Assembly (NCBI RefSeq): GCF_047301505.1
Contig: NZ_CP154840.1
Span: forward strand, 2,852,001-2,916,000
DNA length: 64,000 nt
Source of the DNA: Lysinibacillus_B sp031181585
Lineage (GTDB): Bacteria; Bacillota; Bacilli; Bacillales_A; Planococcaceae
Direction: 5' to 3'
This document shows positions 51,043 through 59,286 of this stretch, one piece after another. The notes under the pieces were generated by a model. It ran no database searches, was not told where the DNA came from, and worked only from the letters and a program-made list of their open reading frames with translations. The position numbers and the translations under genes were made by a program. Within the stretch, counting starts at the first letter, position 1; the number at the start of each line of letters is the position of its first letter.

Positions 51043-51056
51043 TGAAAGCGATAACA
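51043..51056 (+). promoter_or_regulatory. cre site (CcpA operator) at dctP
   Basis: TGAAAGCGATAACA fits the cre consensus TGWAANCGNTNWCA at every position. It lies around the expected transcription start of dctP, a place where CcpA represses. Confidence 0.75.
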
Positions 51057-51100
51057 AAATAGAAAATTCAAAACAAAATGTTGAAAAGGAGTATAGACAT

Positions 51101-52351
51101 ATGAAATGGCTTAAAAATTTAACTTTCCAAGTAATCCTCGCAATCATTCTCGGTATCGCTGTCGGGGCAATTTGGCCAGAGTTCGGTGCAAGCTTAAAAA
51201 TCTTGGCCGACATGTTTATTAAATTGATTAAGATGTTAATCGGACCAATTATCTTCCTGACCGTTGTCATCGGAATCGGCGGCATGGGCGATATGAAGAA
51301 GCTTGGTAAAATCGGAGGAAAAGCGTTGCTTTACTTCGAAATTGTATCGACAATTGCTCTTGCAATCGGTATTGTCGTAGCCGTATTAATTAATGCAGGT
51401 TCCGGTATAGACACTTCACAAGCGCAGAATGCGGATATTTCCCAATATACGCAAGCAGCTGATGAAAACTCTGAAAAAGGCCTAATGGACTTTGTGTACA
51501 GTATTATTCCTGAAAACTTTGTCGGTTCATTAGCAAACGGCGACTTACTGCCAATTCTTTTCTCTGCCATCCTATTCGGGGTAGCTGCAGCAATGCTTGG
51601 GGAAAAGTCCAAACCTGTCATTACATTCTTTGAGCAAGTATCTGAAATCTTCTTTAAAATTGTTGGAATCGTCATGAAAGTTTCTCCAATCGGGGCTTTC
51701 GGTGCGATGGCTTACACAATTGGTAATTTTGGTTTGGGTTCTTTAAAATCATTAGGTTTATTAATGTTTGCAGTATACTTAACGATGTTCTTATTCGTCG
51801 TAATTATTTTAGGGCTGATTGCTCGTTACTTCGGATTCAATATCCTGAAGTTTATCGGCTACATTAAAGATGAAATTTTCCTAGTAATCGGTACATCTTC
51901 TTCTGAATCTGCCCTTCCATCGATGATGCGTAAATTAGAAGGGCTGGGCTGTTCAAAACAAGTAGTAGGACTTGTCGTACCGACTGGTTACTCCTTTAAC
52001 TTAGATGGTACTTCTATCTACTTATCTATGGCGGCCTTATTCATTGCTCAAGCATATGGCGTCGACTTATCTTGGGTTGAAATTCTTACACTTCTTGGAA
52101 TATTGATGGTTACATCAAAAGGTGCTGCTGGGGTAACAGGTTCTGGTTTCATCACATTGGCAGCAACGCTTGCAGCCTTCCCTATGGTGCCTGTTGAAGG
52201 GATTGCATTACTAATCGGTGTTGACCGCTTCATGTCTGAAGCACGTGCCGTAACAAACCTAATCGGTAACGGTGTAGCATGTGTTGTTGTTTCTAAATCG
52301 GAGAAAGAATTTGAAGGTACAGAAGCAGCGGATGCAATTGCAGTAAAATAG
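51101..52351 (+). CDS. dctP: C4-dicarboxylate symporter DctP/DctA (DAACS family)
   Basis: This transporter imports succinate, fumarate and malate with H+ or Na+. The 416-residue membrane protein begins MKWLKNLTFQVILAIILGIA. It has the first hairpin serine-rich motif GTSSSESALPSMMRKLEGLG near 266 and FNLDGTSIYLSMAALFIAQA near 302, followed by TSKGAAGVTGSGFI near 347, all DAACS signatures. AAGGAG precedes the ATG. It is downstream of dctB but separated by a terminator. In Bacillus subtilis the cluster is dctB-dctS-dctR-dctP; here the regulator pair is flipped. Confidence 0.93.
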   Translation: MKWLKNLTFQVILAIILGIAVGAIWPEFGASLKILADMFIKLIKMLIGPIIFLTVVIGIGGMGDMKKLGKIGGKALLYFEIVSTIALAIGIVVAVLINAGSGIDTSQAQNADISQYTQAADENSEKGLMDFVYSIIPENFVGSLANGDLLPILFSAILFGVAAAMLGEKSKPVITFFEQVSEIFFKIVGIVMKVSPIGAFGAMAYTIGNFGLGSLKSLGLLMFAVYLTMFLFVVIILGLIARYFGFNILKFIGYIKDEIFLVIGTSSSESALPSMMRKLEGLGCSKQVVGLVVPTGYSFNLDGTSIYLSMAALFIAQAYGVDLSWVEILTLLGILMVTSKGAAGVTGSGFITLAATLAAFPMVPVEGIALLIGVDRFMSEARAVTNLIGNGVACVVVSKSEKEFEGTEAADAIAVK

Positions 52352-52731
52352 CAGCGAACTAGCGGAAATGGGACAATCCATTCCGCTAGTTTTTTATTTT
52401 GAAGCAGCCGGCTGTTTCAAGAAGACGATTTTTGTTCATTTGATTTTAGAAATATACTTAAAAAGGCCCTAGTTAAAAATATAAAGAAATGAGGCAGTCA
52501 ATAATTCTTACTTTTTTCTATCTACTCCCCATCCTTCAAAAAACCACTAGTATCCCCTTTTCATCTCCTTCACTTCCTTATCTTAAACTTTTTTCGAATA
52601 GGCAATACTTGAAATGTTCCGCTTTGAGAAGTATGGTGAGAAGAGTAGTCCTTGTCATACTTATTTGCTCTTACGTAAAAGTGAAAAGGAGCGTATACTT
52701 ATTTTTTATCAATTATTAACGGGGAGATTTT
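52352..52731. other. Intergenic region dctP to busR
   Basis: After the dctP terminator about 335 bp carry no gene I can support. The overlapping open frames at 52489-52814 lack ribosome sites and recognisable products. A promoter for busR is expected but not clear; TATACT at about 52695 is a candidate -10. Confidence 0.5.
52357..52396 (+). terminator. dctP terminator
   Basis: Arms AACTAGCGGAA/TTCCGCTAGTT (52357-52367, 52381-52391) then TTTTTT. Confidence 0.92.
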
Positions 52732-53346
52732 ATGCAAATCAAGAAGCCAAAATATCAAATTATCGCCGAGGATATCGCATCAAAAATTGTAGAAAAGAAA
52801 TACATTACCGGTGAAAAAATTTATGCACGCTCCATCATCGCCTCACAATATGGGGTTTCTGCTGAAACAGCGAGACGAGCGATTGCAATGCTGCAGGATC
52901 TGGAAATTGTAGAAGCAACAAAAGGAAGTGGTGTCGTGATCACCTCCTATGATAACGCTGTGAAATTCGTTCATCAAAATGAAGGAGTCCAGTCCATCCG
53001 AGAGCTCCAGGTTAATATTAAAGGTATACTCGAGCATCAGGAGGCAGAACTGGCAAACTTGCATGATCTAGTCAGTGAGCTGGTGAATCGGACAAGCCGC
53101 TTCAAGGCGATCAATCCATTCATTCCCTATCAGCTTGAAATTACCGAGACATGTCCTTTTCTCGAAAAAACTATTAGTGAAATTAACTTTTGGCAGCATA
53201 CAGGAGCGACTATTGTAGCAATCCGCAAAGGCAGCGATCTCCTGTTATCTCCAGGACCCTACGCTGCACTCGATAAAGGGAATATCATCTATTTCATCGG
53301 AGATGATGATTGCCTCATTAAAGCAGAGCAGTTTTTAAAACTTTAA
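52732..53346 (+). CDS. busR: BusR-like GntR-type repressor with RCK_C domain
   Basis: BusR is a c-di-AMP-activated repressor of the BusA/OpuA glycine-betaine transporter in lactococci and streptococci. This 204-residue product has the same layout. A GntR-type winged helix-turn-helix covers residues 1-70 (YQIIAEDIASKIVEKKYITG, then YGVSAETARRAIAMLQDLEI). A helical dimer segment with Glu/Leu heptads (90-115) follows, then a TrkA-C (RCK_C) domain from about 130 (NFWQHTGATIVAIRKGSDLL, then ALDKGNIIYFIGDDDCL), the c-di-AMP pocket in BusR. GGGGAG precedes the ATG. The OpuA operon starts 180 bp downstream, which strengthens the call. Confidence 0.85.
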   Translation: MQIKKPKYQIIAEDIASKIVEKKYITGEKIYARSIIASQYGVSAETARRAIAMLQDLEIVEATKGSGVVITSYDNAVKFVHQNEGVQSIRELQVNIKGILEHQEAELANLHDLVSELVNRTSRFKAINPFIPYQLEITETCPFLEKTISEINFWQHTGATIVAIRKGSDLLLSPGPYAALDKGNIIYFIGDDDCLIKAEQFLKL

Positions 53347-53431
53347 ACATACATTAACGCCTAAACAGCAGATTCTTCTGCTTCGTTTAGGCTTTTTTCT
53401 ATTTTTGCCCATGAAAAACTACCTGCTTCAT

Positions 53432-53474
53432 TTGACATAAGTAACAACTCTTTGTTAACATTAAGTTGTTACTT
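53432..53474 (+). promoter_or_regulatory. opuA promoter overlapped by a large dyad (candidate BusR operator)
   Basis: TTGACA (53432-53437) and TTAACA/TAACAT (about 53455-53461) form the likely promoter. A perfect 11-bp dyad, AAGTAACAACT (53439-53449) and AGTTGTTACTT (53464-53474), covers the spacer, the -10 and the start region. Two separated half-sites fit the bipartite binding known for BusR, but the match to its motif is inferred. Confidence 0.6.
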
Positions 53475-53527
53475 TTTCTGTATAACAAAAAAGAGAGATT
53501 AATTGATTTAAATGAGGAAGTGAGAAA

Positions 53528-54733
53528 ATGAAGGAAAAAATACGTGTAGAACACGTTACCAAAATCTTCGGCCGTAACCAGCAAAAAGCGCTGAAACTGG
53601 TGGAACAGCAAAAAAGTAAAACAGAGATTTTACAAGAAACCGGTGCTACTGTTGGTGTATATGATGCAAATTTCACTGTCAATGAAGGCGAAATTTTTGT
53701 CATTATGGGGCTGTCCGGGAGTGGTAAATCAACATTGATTCGTTTATTGAATCGCTTGATTACGCCAACAAGCGGAAATATATATATTGATGACATTGAT
53801 ATTACCAAGGCGAAAAAACAGGATTTACAAATGGTCCGCCGACAAAAAATGAGTATGGTTTTTCAGAACTTCGCTCTTTTTCCCCATCGTACTATCCTAG
53901 AAAACACCGAGTATGGCCTAGAAATTCGAGGCATGTCAAAGGAACAGCGAATTGAAAAAGCAGAACAGGCTTTACAAAACGCCGGGCTCCTTGTCTATAA
54001 GGACCAATATCCTCACCAATTATCTGGTGGAATGCAGCAACGGGTTGGATTAGCTCGTGCGCTCGCCAATGACCCTGAAATCCTCTTAATGGATGAGGCA
54101 TTTTCCGCTCTTGATCCACTTATTCGTAAAGATATGCAAGATGAATTGCTGGAACTTCAGGCAAATGTTAAGAAGACAATCGTTTTTATCACCCACGATT
54201 TGAACGAAGCACTTCGTATTGGTGATCGTATTGCCATTATGAAAGATGGGCAGATTATGCAAATTGGTACTGGGGAAGAAATTCTTACAAATCCTGCGAA
54301 TAATTATATCCGAACATTCCTCGAAGATGTCGACCGTTCAAAAGTACTGACTGCTGAGAGTGCCATGGTACGTCCTATTACTATCAATACAGAGCATGAC
54401 GGACCGAAAGTCGCTCTTCAGCGAATGCGGGAAGAAGAGGTAAGTGTACTATTGGCCACAAACCGTCAAAAGCAATTCCTCGGTTATATTACTGCGGACG
54501 ATGCACTAAAAGCTGCTAAGGATGGAGTAACCTCCATTACTTCCTATATTCGTACAGATATGCCGACAGTTGAGCCTGCTACATTATTGCAGGATTTATT
54601 ATCAACAATTTCTGACAGCCCAACCCCAATTGCGGTTGTCGAAGATCACCGATTACGAGGTATCTTAATACGCGGAGTCGTGCTTGAAGCGCTCTCCTCT
54701 TCAACACAAGAGGGGGTGAACATAAATGAGTAG
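53528..54733 (+). CDS. opuAA: Glycine betaine ABC transporter ATP-binding protein OpuAA
   Basis: OpuAA powers uptake of the osmoprotectant glycine betaine. After a family-typical N-terminal segment (HVTKIFGRNQQKALKLVEQQ) the ATPase shows GLSGSGKSTL (Walker A) near 59, FQNFALFPHRT (Q-loop) near 115, LSGGMQQRVGLARALA (signature) near 163 and LLMDEAFSALD (Walker B) near 185. Two C-terminal CBS domains follow (from about 280, then DMPTVEPATLLQDLL), which sense ionic strength in OpuA. A GAGGAAGTGAG ribosome site precedes the ATG. It overlaps opuAB by 8 bp. Confidence 0.95.
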   Translation: MKEKIRVEHVTKIFGRNQQKALKLVEQQKSKTEILQETGATVGVYDANFTVNEGEIFVIMGLSGSGKSTLIRLLNRLITPTSGNIYIDDIDITKAKKQDLQMVRRQKMSMVFQNFALFPHRTILENTEYGLEIRGMSKEQRIEKAEQALQNAGLLVYKDQYPHQLSGGMQQRVGLARALANDPEILLMDEAFSALDPLIRKDMQDELLELQANVKKTIVFITHDLNEALRIGDRIAIMKDGQIMQIGTGEEILTNPANNYIRTFLEDVDRSKVLTAESAMVRPITINTEHDGPKVALQRMREEEVSVLLATNRQKQFLGYITADDALKAAKDGVTSITSYIRTDMPTVEPATLLQDLLSTISDSPTPIAVVEDHRLRGILIRGVVLEALSSSTQEGVNINE

Positions 54734-55577
54734 TTTCTTAGATAACATGCCGAAGCTCCCGATTTCTTCCTGGGTGGAAGATGGGATGGACTGGGTAACA
54801 GATACATTCTCAGGTCTCTTTAAAATGATTCAATCCGGTGGAGAAAACATGATGGATGGAATTACAGATGGTTTATTATTTATTCCGCCGGTTTTATTCA
54901 TTCTGATCATTGCTGTTTTGGCATTTTTCGTTACTGGAAAGAAATTTGGTTTGGCTCTTTTTTCTCTCATCGGTCTGCTATTCATATACAACCAAGGCCT
55001 ATGGGATGAGTTGATGAACACTTTCACCCTCGTTCTTTTCTCCAGTGTTATCGCGATTATCCTCGGCGTTCCAATTGGCATCTTGATGTCCAAAAGTACA
55101 GCTGTTGAAAATATCGTAAAACCGATTCTCGACTTCATGCAGACGATGCCTGGTTTTGTTTATTTGATTCCAGCCGTTGCCTTTTTCGGAATCGGTGTTG
55201 TTCCAGGGGTTTTTGCATCGGTCATCTTTGCCCTGCCCCCTACTGTACGTTTTACTAATTTGGGGATTCGCCAGGTGCCAACAGATTTAATTGAAGCAGC
55301 TGATTCTTATGGTAGTACAGGAGCCCAAAAGCTCGTAAAGGTAGAACTGCCGATCGCGAAATCTACTATTATGGCAGGTATCAACCAAACGGTATTACTA
55401 TCATTATCGATGGTCGTTATTGCTTCCATGATTGGTGCTCCTGGTCTTGGCCGCGAAGTTCTTTCTGCGCTCCAGCGAGCACAAGTCGGTAATGGTTTTG
55501 TCGCCGGCCTAAGCTTAGTAATTTTTGCGATCATTGTCGATCGCTTAACTCAAAGCTTTAATAAACAAAATAGGTAG
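54726..55577 (+). CDS. opuAB: Glycine betaine ABC transporter permease OpuAB
   Basis: This is the membrane subunit of OpuA. The 283-residue product has an amphipathic N-terminal segment (WVEDGMDWVTDTFSGLFK) typical of OpuAB, then about six to seven helices. The EAA motif is EAADSYGSTGAQKLVKVELP near 187, which contacts the ATPase. GGGGGTG precedes the ATG, and the start lies inside opuAA, so the two are translationally coupled. The binding protein is separate, as in Bacillus OpuA, not fused as in Lactococcus BusAB. Confidence 0.94.
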   Translation: MSSFLDNMPKLPISSWVEDGMDWVTDTFSGLFKMIQSGGENMMDGITDGLLFIPPVLFILIIAVLAFFVTGKKFGLALFSLIGLLFIYNQGLWDELMNTFTLVLFSSVIAIILGVPIGILMSKSTAVENIVKPILDFMQTMPGFVYLIPAVAFFGIGVVPGVFASVIFALPPTVRFTNLGIRQVPTDLIEAADSYGSTGAQKLVKVELPIAKSTIMAGINQTVLLSLSMVVIASMIGAPGLGREVLSALQRAQVGNGFVAGLSLVIFAIIVDRLTQSFNKQNR

Positions 55578-55588
55578 GAGTGGTATTT

Positions 55589-56467
55589 ATGTTCAAAAAA
55601 TCAAAGTATACATTAGGCGCAGCTGCTTTAGGTGCAGCACTTATTTTAGGTGCATGCGGGGATGACAACAAAGAGTCAGCTGACAAGGATGACTTAGGAG
55701 ATATCAATCTTGCCTATGTAGAATGGGATTCAGAAGTAGCCTCTACTCATGTCATCGGAAAAGTATTAGAAGATATCGGCTATGATGTAACCCTTACACC
55801 TTTAGATAATGCGATTATGTGGCAGGCTGTTTCAAAGGGTGAAGCGGATGCAATGGTAGCCGGCTGGTTACCTGGTACACATGGTGCCCAATTTGAGGAA
55901 TACGGTTCTTCAATGGAACATCTAGGTGAAAACCTCAACGGCGCTAAAATCGGGCTTGTTGTTCCAACTTATATGGACGTATCCTCCATCGCTGATTTAA
56001 GCGATCAGGCCTCTTCTACAATTACAGGAATTGAGCCTGGAGCAGGTATTATGAGTGCAACGGAAACTGCTTTAGAAGCTTACCCGAATCTTAAAAATTG
56101 GAATCTCCTTCCATCATCTTCAGGTGCCATGACTGTTGCTTTAAGCCAGGCCATTGCGAATGAAGAAGAAATCGTTATAACTGGCTGGTCTCCACACTGG
56201 AAATTCGCCTCTTATGATTTAAAATATTTAGATGATCCAGAAGGCGTATTTGGCGGCGAGGAATCAATTAATACATTTGCCCGTGAAGGTCTAAAAGAGG
56301 AGAAACCAGAAGCTCACAAAGTGCTTGATGCCTTCTACTGGACTACAGAAGATATGGAACAAGTGATGCTCGACATTAATGAAGGAGCCTCTCCTGAAGA
56401 TGCTGCAGCAAAATGGGTTGAAGAAAACCAAGATAAAGTTGATGAATGGACAAAAGATGTAAAATAA
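55589..56467 (+). CDS. opuAC: Glycine betaine binding lipoprotein OpuAC
   Basis: OpuAC captures glycine betaine and delivers it to OpuAB. It has a lipoprotein signal (LGAAALGAALILGAC) with the lipidated Cys near residue 23. The mature domain shows the Trp box residues in LAYVEWDSEV, NAIMWQAVSKG, VAGWLPGTHGAQF and ITGWSPHWKFA, which cage the trimethylammonium group. The ATG at 55589 is used because AGGAGTGG lies about five bases upstream; the first three codons of the longer frame have no ribosome site. It is third in the operon and ends with a strong terminator. Confidence 0.95.
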   Translation: MFKKSKYTLGAAALGAALILGACGDDNKESADKDDLGDINLAYVEWDSEVASTHVIGKVLEDIGYDVTLTPLDNAIMWQAVSKGEADAMVAGWLPGTHGAQFEEYGSSMEHLGENLNGAKIGLVVPTYMDVSSIADLSDQASSTITGIEPGAGIMSATETALEAYPNLKNWNLLPSSSGAMTVALSQAIANEEEIVITGWSPHWKFASYDLKYLDDPEGVFGGEESINTFAREGLKEEKPEAHKVLDAFYWTTEDMEQVMLDINEGASPEDAAAKWVEENQDKVDEWTKDVK

Positions 56468-56490
56468 TTGCATAAACTGCTGTGACGGCA

Positions 56491-56532
56491 AAAAGCACGG
56501 AGATGATAAAAACATCTCTGTGTTTTTTTTTT
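56491..56532 (+). terminator. opuA operon terminator
   Basis: Stem CACGGAGATG/CATCTCTGTG (56496-56505, 56513-56522), followed by ten or more T. Confidence 0.9.
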
Positions 56533-56791
56533 GAAAAAATATTTACCTCTGCCGGCTATTAAGGATATCGCAGCCATAAAAACCCTTCTAAAAGAAAATG
56601 ATTATTCTGATCTAATAGGCTGCATCATCATCGGAGACCATGACCCCTTTTACAAGAACAGCCTTGAACTTCATAAGCTTCTTGAGGCAAATCATATAGA
56701 TTGTAAATTAACGGTAAAAAGACTAGGACACTTTTTCCCTGAGAACTTTCCAGAACAGCTGTCAGATGGGGTAAGATATATCCATAGATAA
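56531..56791 (+). pseudogene. Alpha/beta-hydrolase C-terminal fragment
   Basis: An 86-codon frame begins within the T-run of the opuA terminator and has no ribosome site. The translation reads IGCIIIGDHDPFYKNSLELH and later TVKRLGHFFPENFPEQL, which match the acidic and histidine ends of a serine-hydrolase triad. The nucleophile half is missing. It is probably the tail of a deleted hydrolase gene. A terminator hairpin follows at 56797-56825, likely the original one. Confidence 0.6.
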
Positions 56792-56796
56792 TAGAA

Positions 56797-56825
56797 AAAG
56801 GAGCTTGCGTATTTCAAGCTCCTTT
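56797..56825 (+). terminator. Terminator of the former hydrolase gene
   Basis: Arms AAAGGAGCTTG/CAAGCTCCTTT with a 7-base loop, right after the stop of the fragment. Confidence 0.7.
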
Positions 56826-57060
56826 AGCATTCTTCCAGTGAGGTGTTACGCATGTAGTATATGCTGTTCCTTTAAATATGCTGTTTTAAAAATTCACTAA
56901 AATGAAGAATCATTTATTCAGTATGAAAGCCAGTTTCTATCACATAAAGACTCATTTAGCTTGTGTTAAGGCTCTATCCTGAAATGATACTGTTTAACCC
57001 GAAGATTTCTTCACTCATTAAAATCAATTATTTCAAACTTTCTTCTAGTTACTGATCATT

Positions 57061-57098
57061 AAAAAATAACCCCGTGCAACTTAACGTGCACGAGGTTG
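57061..57098 (-). terminator. pit terminator
   Basis: On the minus strand AACCTCGTGCA pairs with TGCACGGGGTT (one mismatch) and is followed by ATTTTTT, about 52 bp after the pit stop. Confidence 0.85.
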
Positions 57099-57149
57099 AC
57101 TGTATTAATAACCTTTTGGACAAAGAGCCTTCAAAACACTGCTCAGTTG

Positions 57150-58166
57150 TTAGAAGAATAAATTTAAAATTACATAGAAGATTGCTGCCATCAATGCAGA
57201 AATCGGAATTGTAATAATCCACGTTAGCACCATTTTACGTGCAACCCCCCATCGCACACCTTTCACACGCTGTGCAGCTCCTACACCCATGATAGCCGAG
57301 GAAATAACATGTGTTGTCGATACAGGAAGCGCAATCAATGTAGCACCGAAGATAACAGATGCTGAAGAAAGATCGGCAGCCGCACCGTTGATTGGACGGA
57401 TTTTCATAATTTTACCGCCGACTGTTTTAATGATTTTATAGCCGCCTACCGATGTACCAAGACCCATTGCCAAGGCACAGGCAAAACGTACCCAATCTTG
57501 CACTTCATCCCCAGATTGCATGCCTGCTGCGATAAGAGCCATTGTAATAATCCCCATTGCTTTTTGCGCATCGTTTGTACCGTGTGTAAACGCTTGAAGT
57601 GCCGCTGTTCCCACCTGCATAGTACGGAAGCCTTTATTTGTTTTATAAAGAGGCATGTTCTTAAATAAAAATTTAAATAGTGTCATCATACAGAAACCCA
57701 TCGCCAACGCAATGAATGGCGACAGTAGTAATGCCTGCAAAATCTTTAAGAATCCTTCATAATTTAAAATAGCGAAACCTGCAGCTCCAATCGCCGCACC
57801 TGCGATCGAACCGATCAATGTATGGGATGAACTTGAAGGAATCCCATAATACCACGTAAGAAGGTTCCACGTAATAGCCGAGCAAAGTGCTGCCAAGATG
57901 ACAACAGAACCCGTTACATCCCCTTCAAAGGCGTTTAACGAAAACGGATCGACAATATCACTCGCGATTGCTTTTGCTACGCCTACGAATGTTAGTGCTC
58001 CGATAAAGTTCATGACAGCTGCCATAAGGACAGCTACACGCGGCTTTAATGCGCGTGTTGATACTGATGTTGCAATTGCATTCGCCGTATCATGGAAACC
58101 ATTAATGAAGTCGAATGCCAGTGCAAAGATTACAACTAAGATGGTAATGAGTAATATTGTATCCAT
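57150..58166 (-). CDS. pit: Low-affinity inorganic phosphate transporter (PiT family)
   Basis: PiT proteins move metal-phosphate with H+ or phosphate with Na+. The 338-residue membrane protein has both PiT repeats: FDFINGFHDTANAIATSV near residue 18, and LQAFTHGTNDAQKAMGIITM near 192, the paired GxxDxxNA/GTNDAQKA motifs. ITWNLLTWYYGIPSSSSHTL near 97 and LPVSTTHVISSAIMG near 280 are the symmetry-related partners. It is coupled with the DUF47 gene 19 bp upstream, the standard pairing. Confidence 0.93.
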   Translation of the reverse strand: MDTILLITILVVIFALAFDFINGFHDTANAIATSVSTRALKPRVAVLMAAVMNFIGALTFVGVAKAIASDIVDPFSLNAFEGDVTGSVVILAALCSAITWNLLTWYYGIPSSSSHTLIGSIAGAAIGAAGFAILNYEGFLKILQALLLSPFIALAMGFCMMTLFKFLFKNMPLYKTNKGFRTMQVGTAALQAFTHGTNDAQKAMGIITMALIAAGMQSGDEVQDWVRFACALAMGLGTSVGGYKIIKTVGGKIMKIRPINGAAADLSSASVIFGATLIALPVSTTHVISSAIMGVGAAQRVKGVRWGVARKMVLTWIITIPISALMAAIFYVILNLFF

Positions 58167-58185
58167 ATTTCAAGTCTCCTACTAA

Positions 58186-58806
58186 TTAGGCGTTACGCAT
58201 AATGATTGTTTCAATCGTGTTTGCGACATTTTGACAGTGGTCAGCGATTTCTTCTAATTGCTCATATAGGTCCTTGAATTTGATTAGACGAATCGGATCT
58301 TTTTCATTCAGGAATAATTGCTTAATGGATGAACGCAGTACTTCATCACATTGGCGTTCATAATCCTTTACAAGGATAGCGTGCTGACGCATGCCAACTA
58401 AATCTTTCTTATTTAAAAGCTCCATTGCTTTTATAATTTCATCTGCTGATTTCGTAATATATCCTAGGAAATCACGCATTGATTGATCGACCTCTGTAAA
58501 GGAGAACATCTCGAAATGTGCGATGCACCCTTCAGTCCCATCAAGGATATCATCCATACGAATTGCAAGTGCCAAAATGTCCTCGCGCTCGATAGGTGTC
58601 ATAAATGATTTATTTAACATAACGATTAGTTCGTGTATTAATTTGTCCCCAGCAGTTTCATATTCTTTCATTTTGATGCTGACTTCTTTTAAATCAGTCA
58701 CTGTAATAATGCGGGAATCATTGGCATAGTGAACAGCCTCGCGCACGTTTTCAGCGATTTTATATAGTGCTGAGAAGAAAGGGTCTTGCTTTTTTGAACT
58801 AAACAT
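58186..58806 (-). CDS. DUF47 PhoU-like protein, Pit accessory factor
   Basis: This 206-residue all-helical protein is related to PhoU and is usually encoded with PiT transporters, whose activity it probably tunes. It reads SSKKQDPFFSALYKIAENVR, then LIHELIVMLNKSFMTPIERE (the acidic metal-binding E-D stretch follows as DILALAIRMDDILDG near 79), and later LRSSIKQLFLNEKDPIRLIK. A CGGAGGC site precedes the ATG. It is first in a two-gene operon with pit. Confidence 0.9.
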   Translation of the reverse strand: MFSSKKQDPFFSALYKIAENVREAVHYANDSRIITVTDLKEVSIKMKEYETAGDKLIHELIVMLNKSFMTPIEREDILALAIRMDDILDGTEGCIAHFEMFSFTEVDQSMRDFLGYITKSADEIIKAMELLNKKDLVGMRQHAILVKDYERQCDEVLRSSIKQLFLNEKDPIRLIKFKDLYEQLEEIADHCQNVANTIETIIMRNA

Positions 58807-58829
58807 GGAATTGCCTCCGTCTATATATA

Positions 58830-58859
58830 AGTATAGTTAATTGCATTTGTTTGCCGCAA
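58830..58859 (-). promoter_or_regulatory. Possible sigma-A promoter of DUF47-pit
   Basis: On the minus strand TTGCGG (58859-58854), 18-bp spacer, TATACT (58835-58830), about 24 bp before the start codon. Confidence 0.5.
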
Positions 58860-59143
58860 TCATCATAACAATATCTTAAAAGAAAAGGTATTGTTTTCAA
58901 CCCTTGCGATACAATCTTTACAATCATGTAACACAATATAATGGTCATTTATTTAGCCAATAACAGGTTGATTACCAGTTTTTCTTTTCTACATCTTTTA
59001 AATTCCAGTATCCAACCTTCATTTATCAAGCATTTCCAGCGATGATTTCAACATCTAATTTCCAGAAAACTATTCCACGCCTTTAATTGGCGAAATATTA
59101 TGTCTATTCAATTGTTAAGGAATTGTAAAGGCGACTTTTCTAT

Positions 59144-59184
59144 ATAAAAAAGGATGCCCAAAAGACTATCGCTTCTAGACATCC
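59144..59184 (-). terminator. Probable yrrB terminator
   Basis: GGATG/CATCC arms (59152-59156, 59180-59184) with imperfect inner pairing, followed on the minus strand by six T. It is about 100 bp past the yrrB stop. Confidence 0.5.
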
Positions 59185-59286
59185 CATTCTTTGTTATATT
59201 TAGATGTTCTTCCATGGTAACTTCGCTAATTTAAATAGCCTTACGTTTGTTCACCAGTCATTTATATCAGGTGTTTCTTTATAATA

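Larger units (their letters stand above)
56792..57149. other. Intergenic region with two converging terminators
   Basis: About 360 bp between the hydrolase fragment and pit. Apart from hairpins at 56797-56825 and 57061-57098 I see nothing in it. Confidence 0.55.
58807..59286. other. Intergenic region between yrrB and the DUF47-pit operon
   Basis: About 480 bp without a gene. It holds the DUF47-pit promoter near 58830-58859 and a terminator for yrrB near 59144-59184. I saw no Pho-box repeat that I could call. Confidence 0.5.

Noticed and set aside
52489..52814. Two overlapping small frames upstream of busR
   Set aside because: No ribosome sites, no recognisable product, and the second overlaps busR in another frame.
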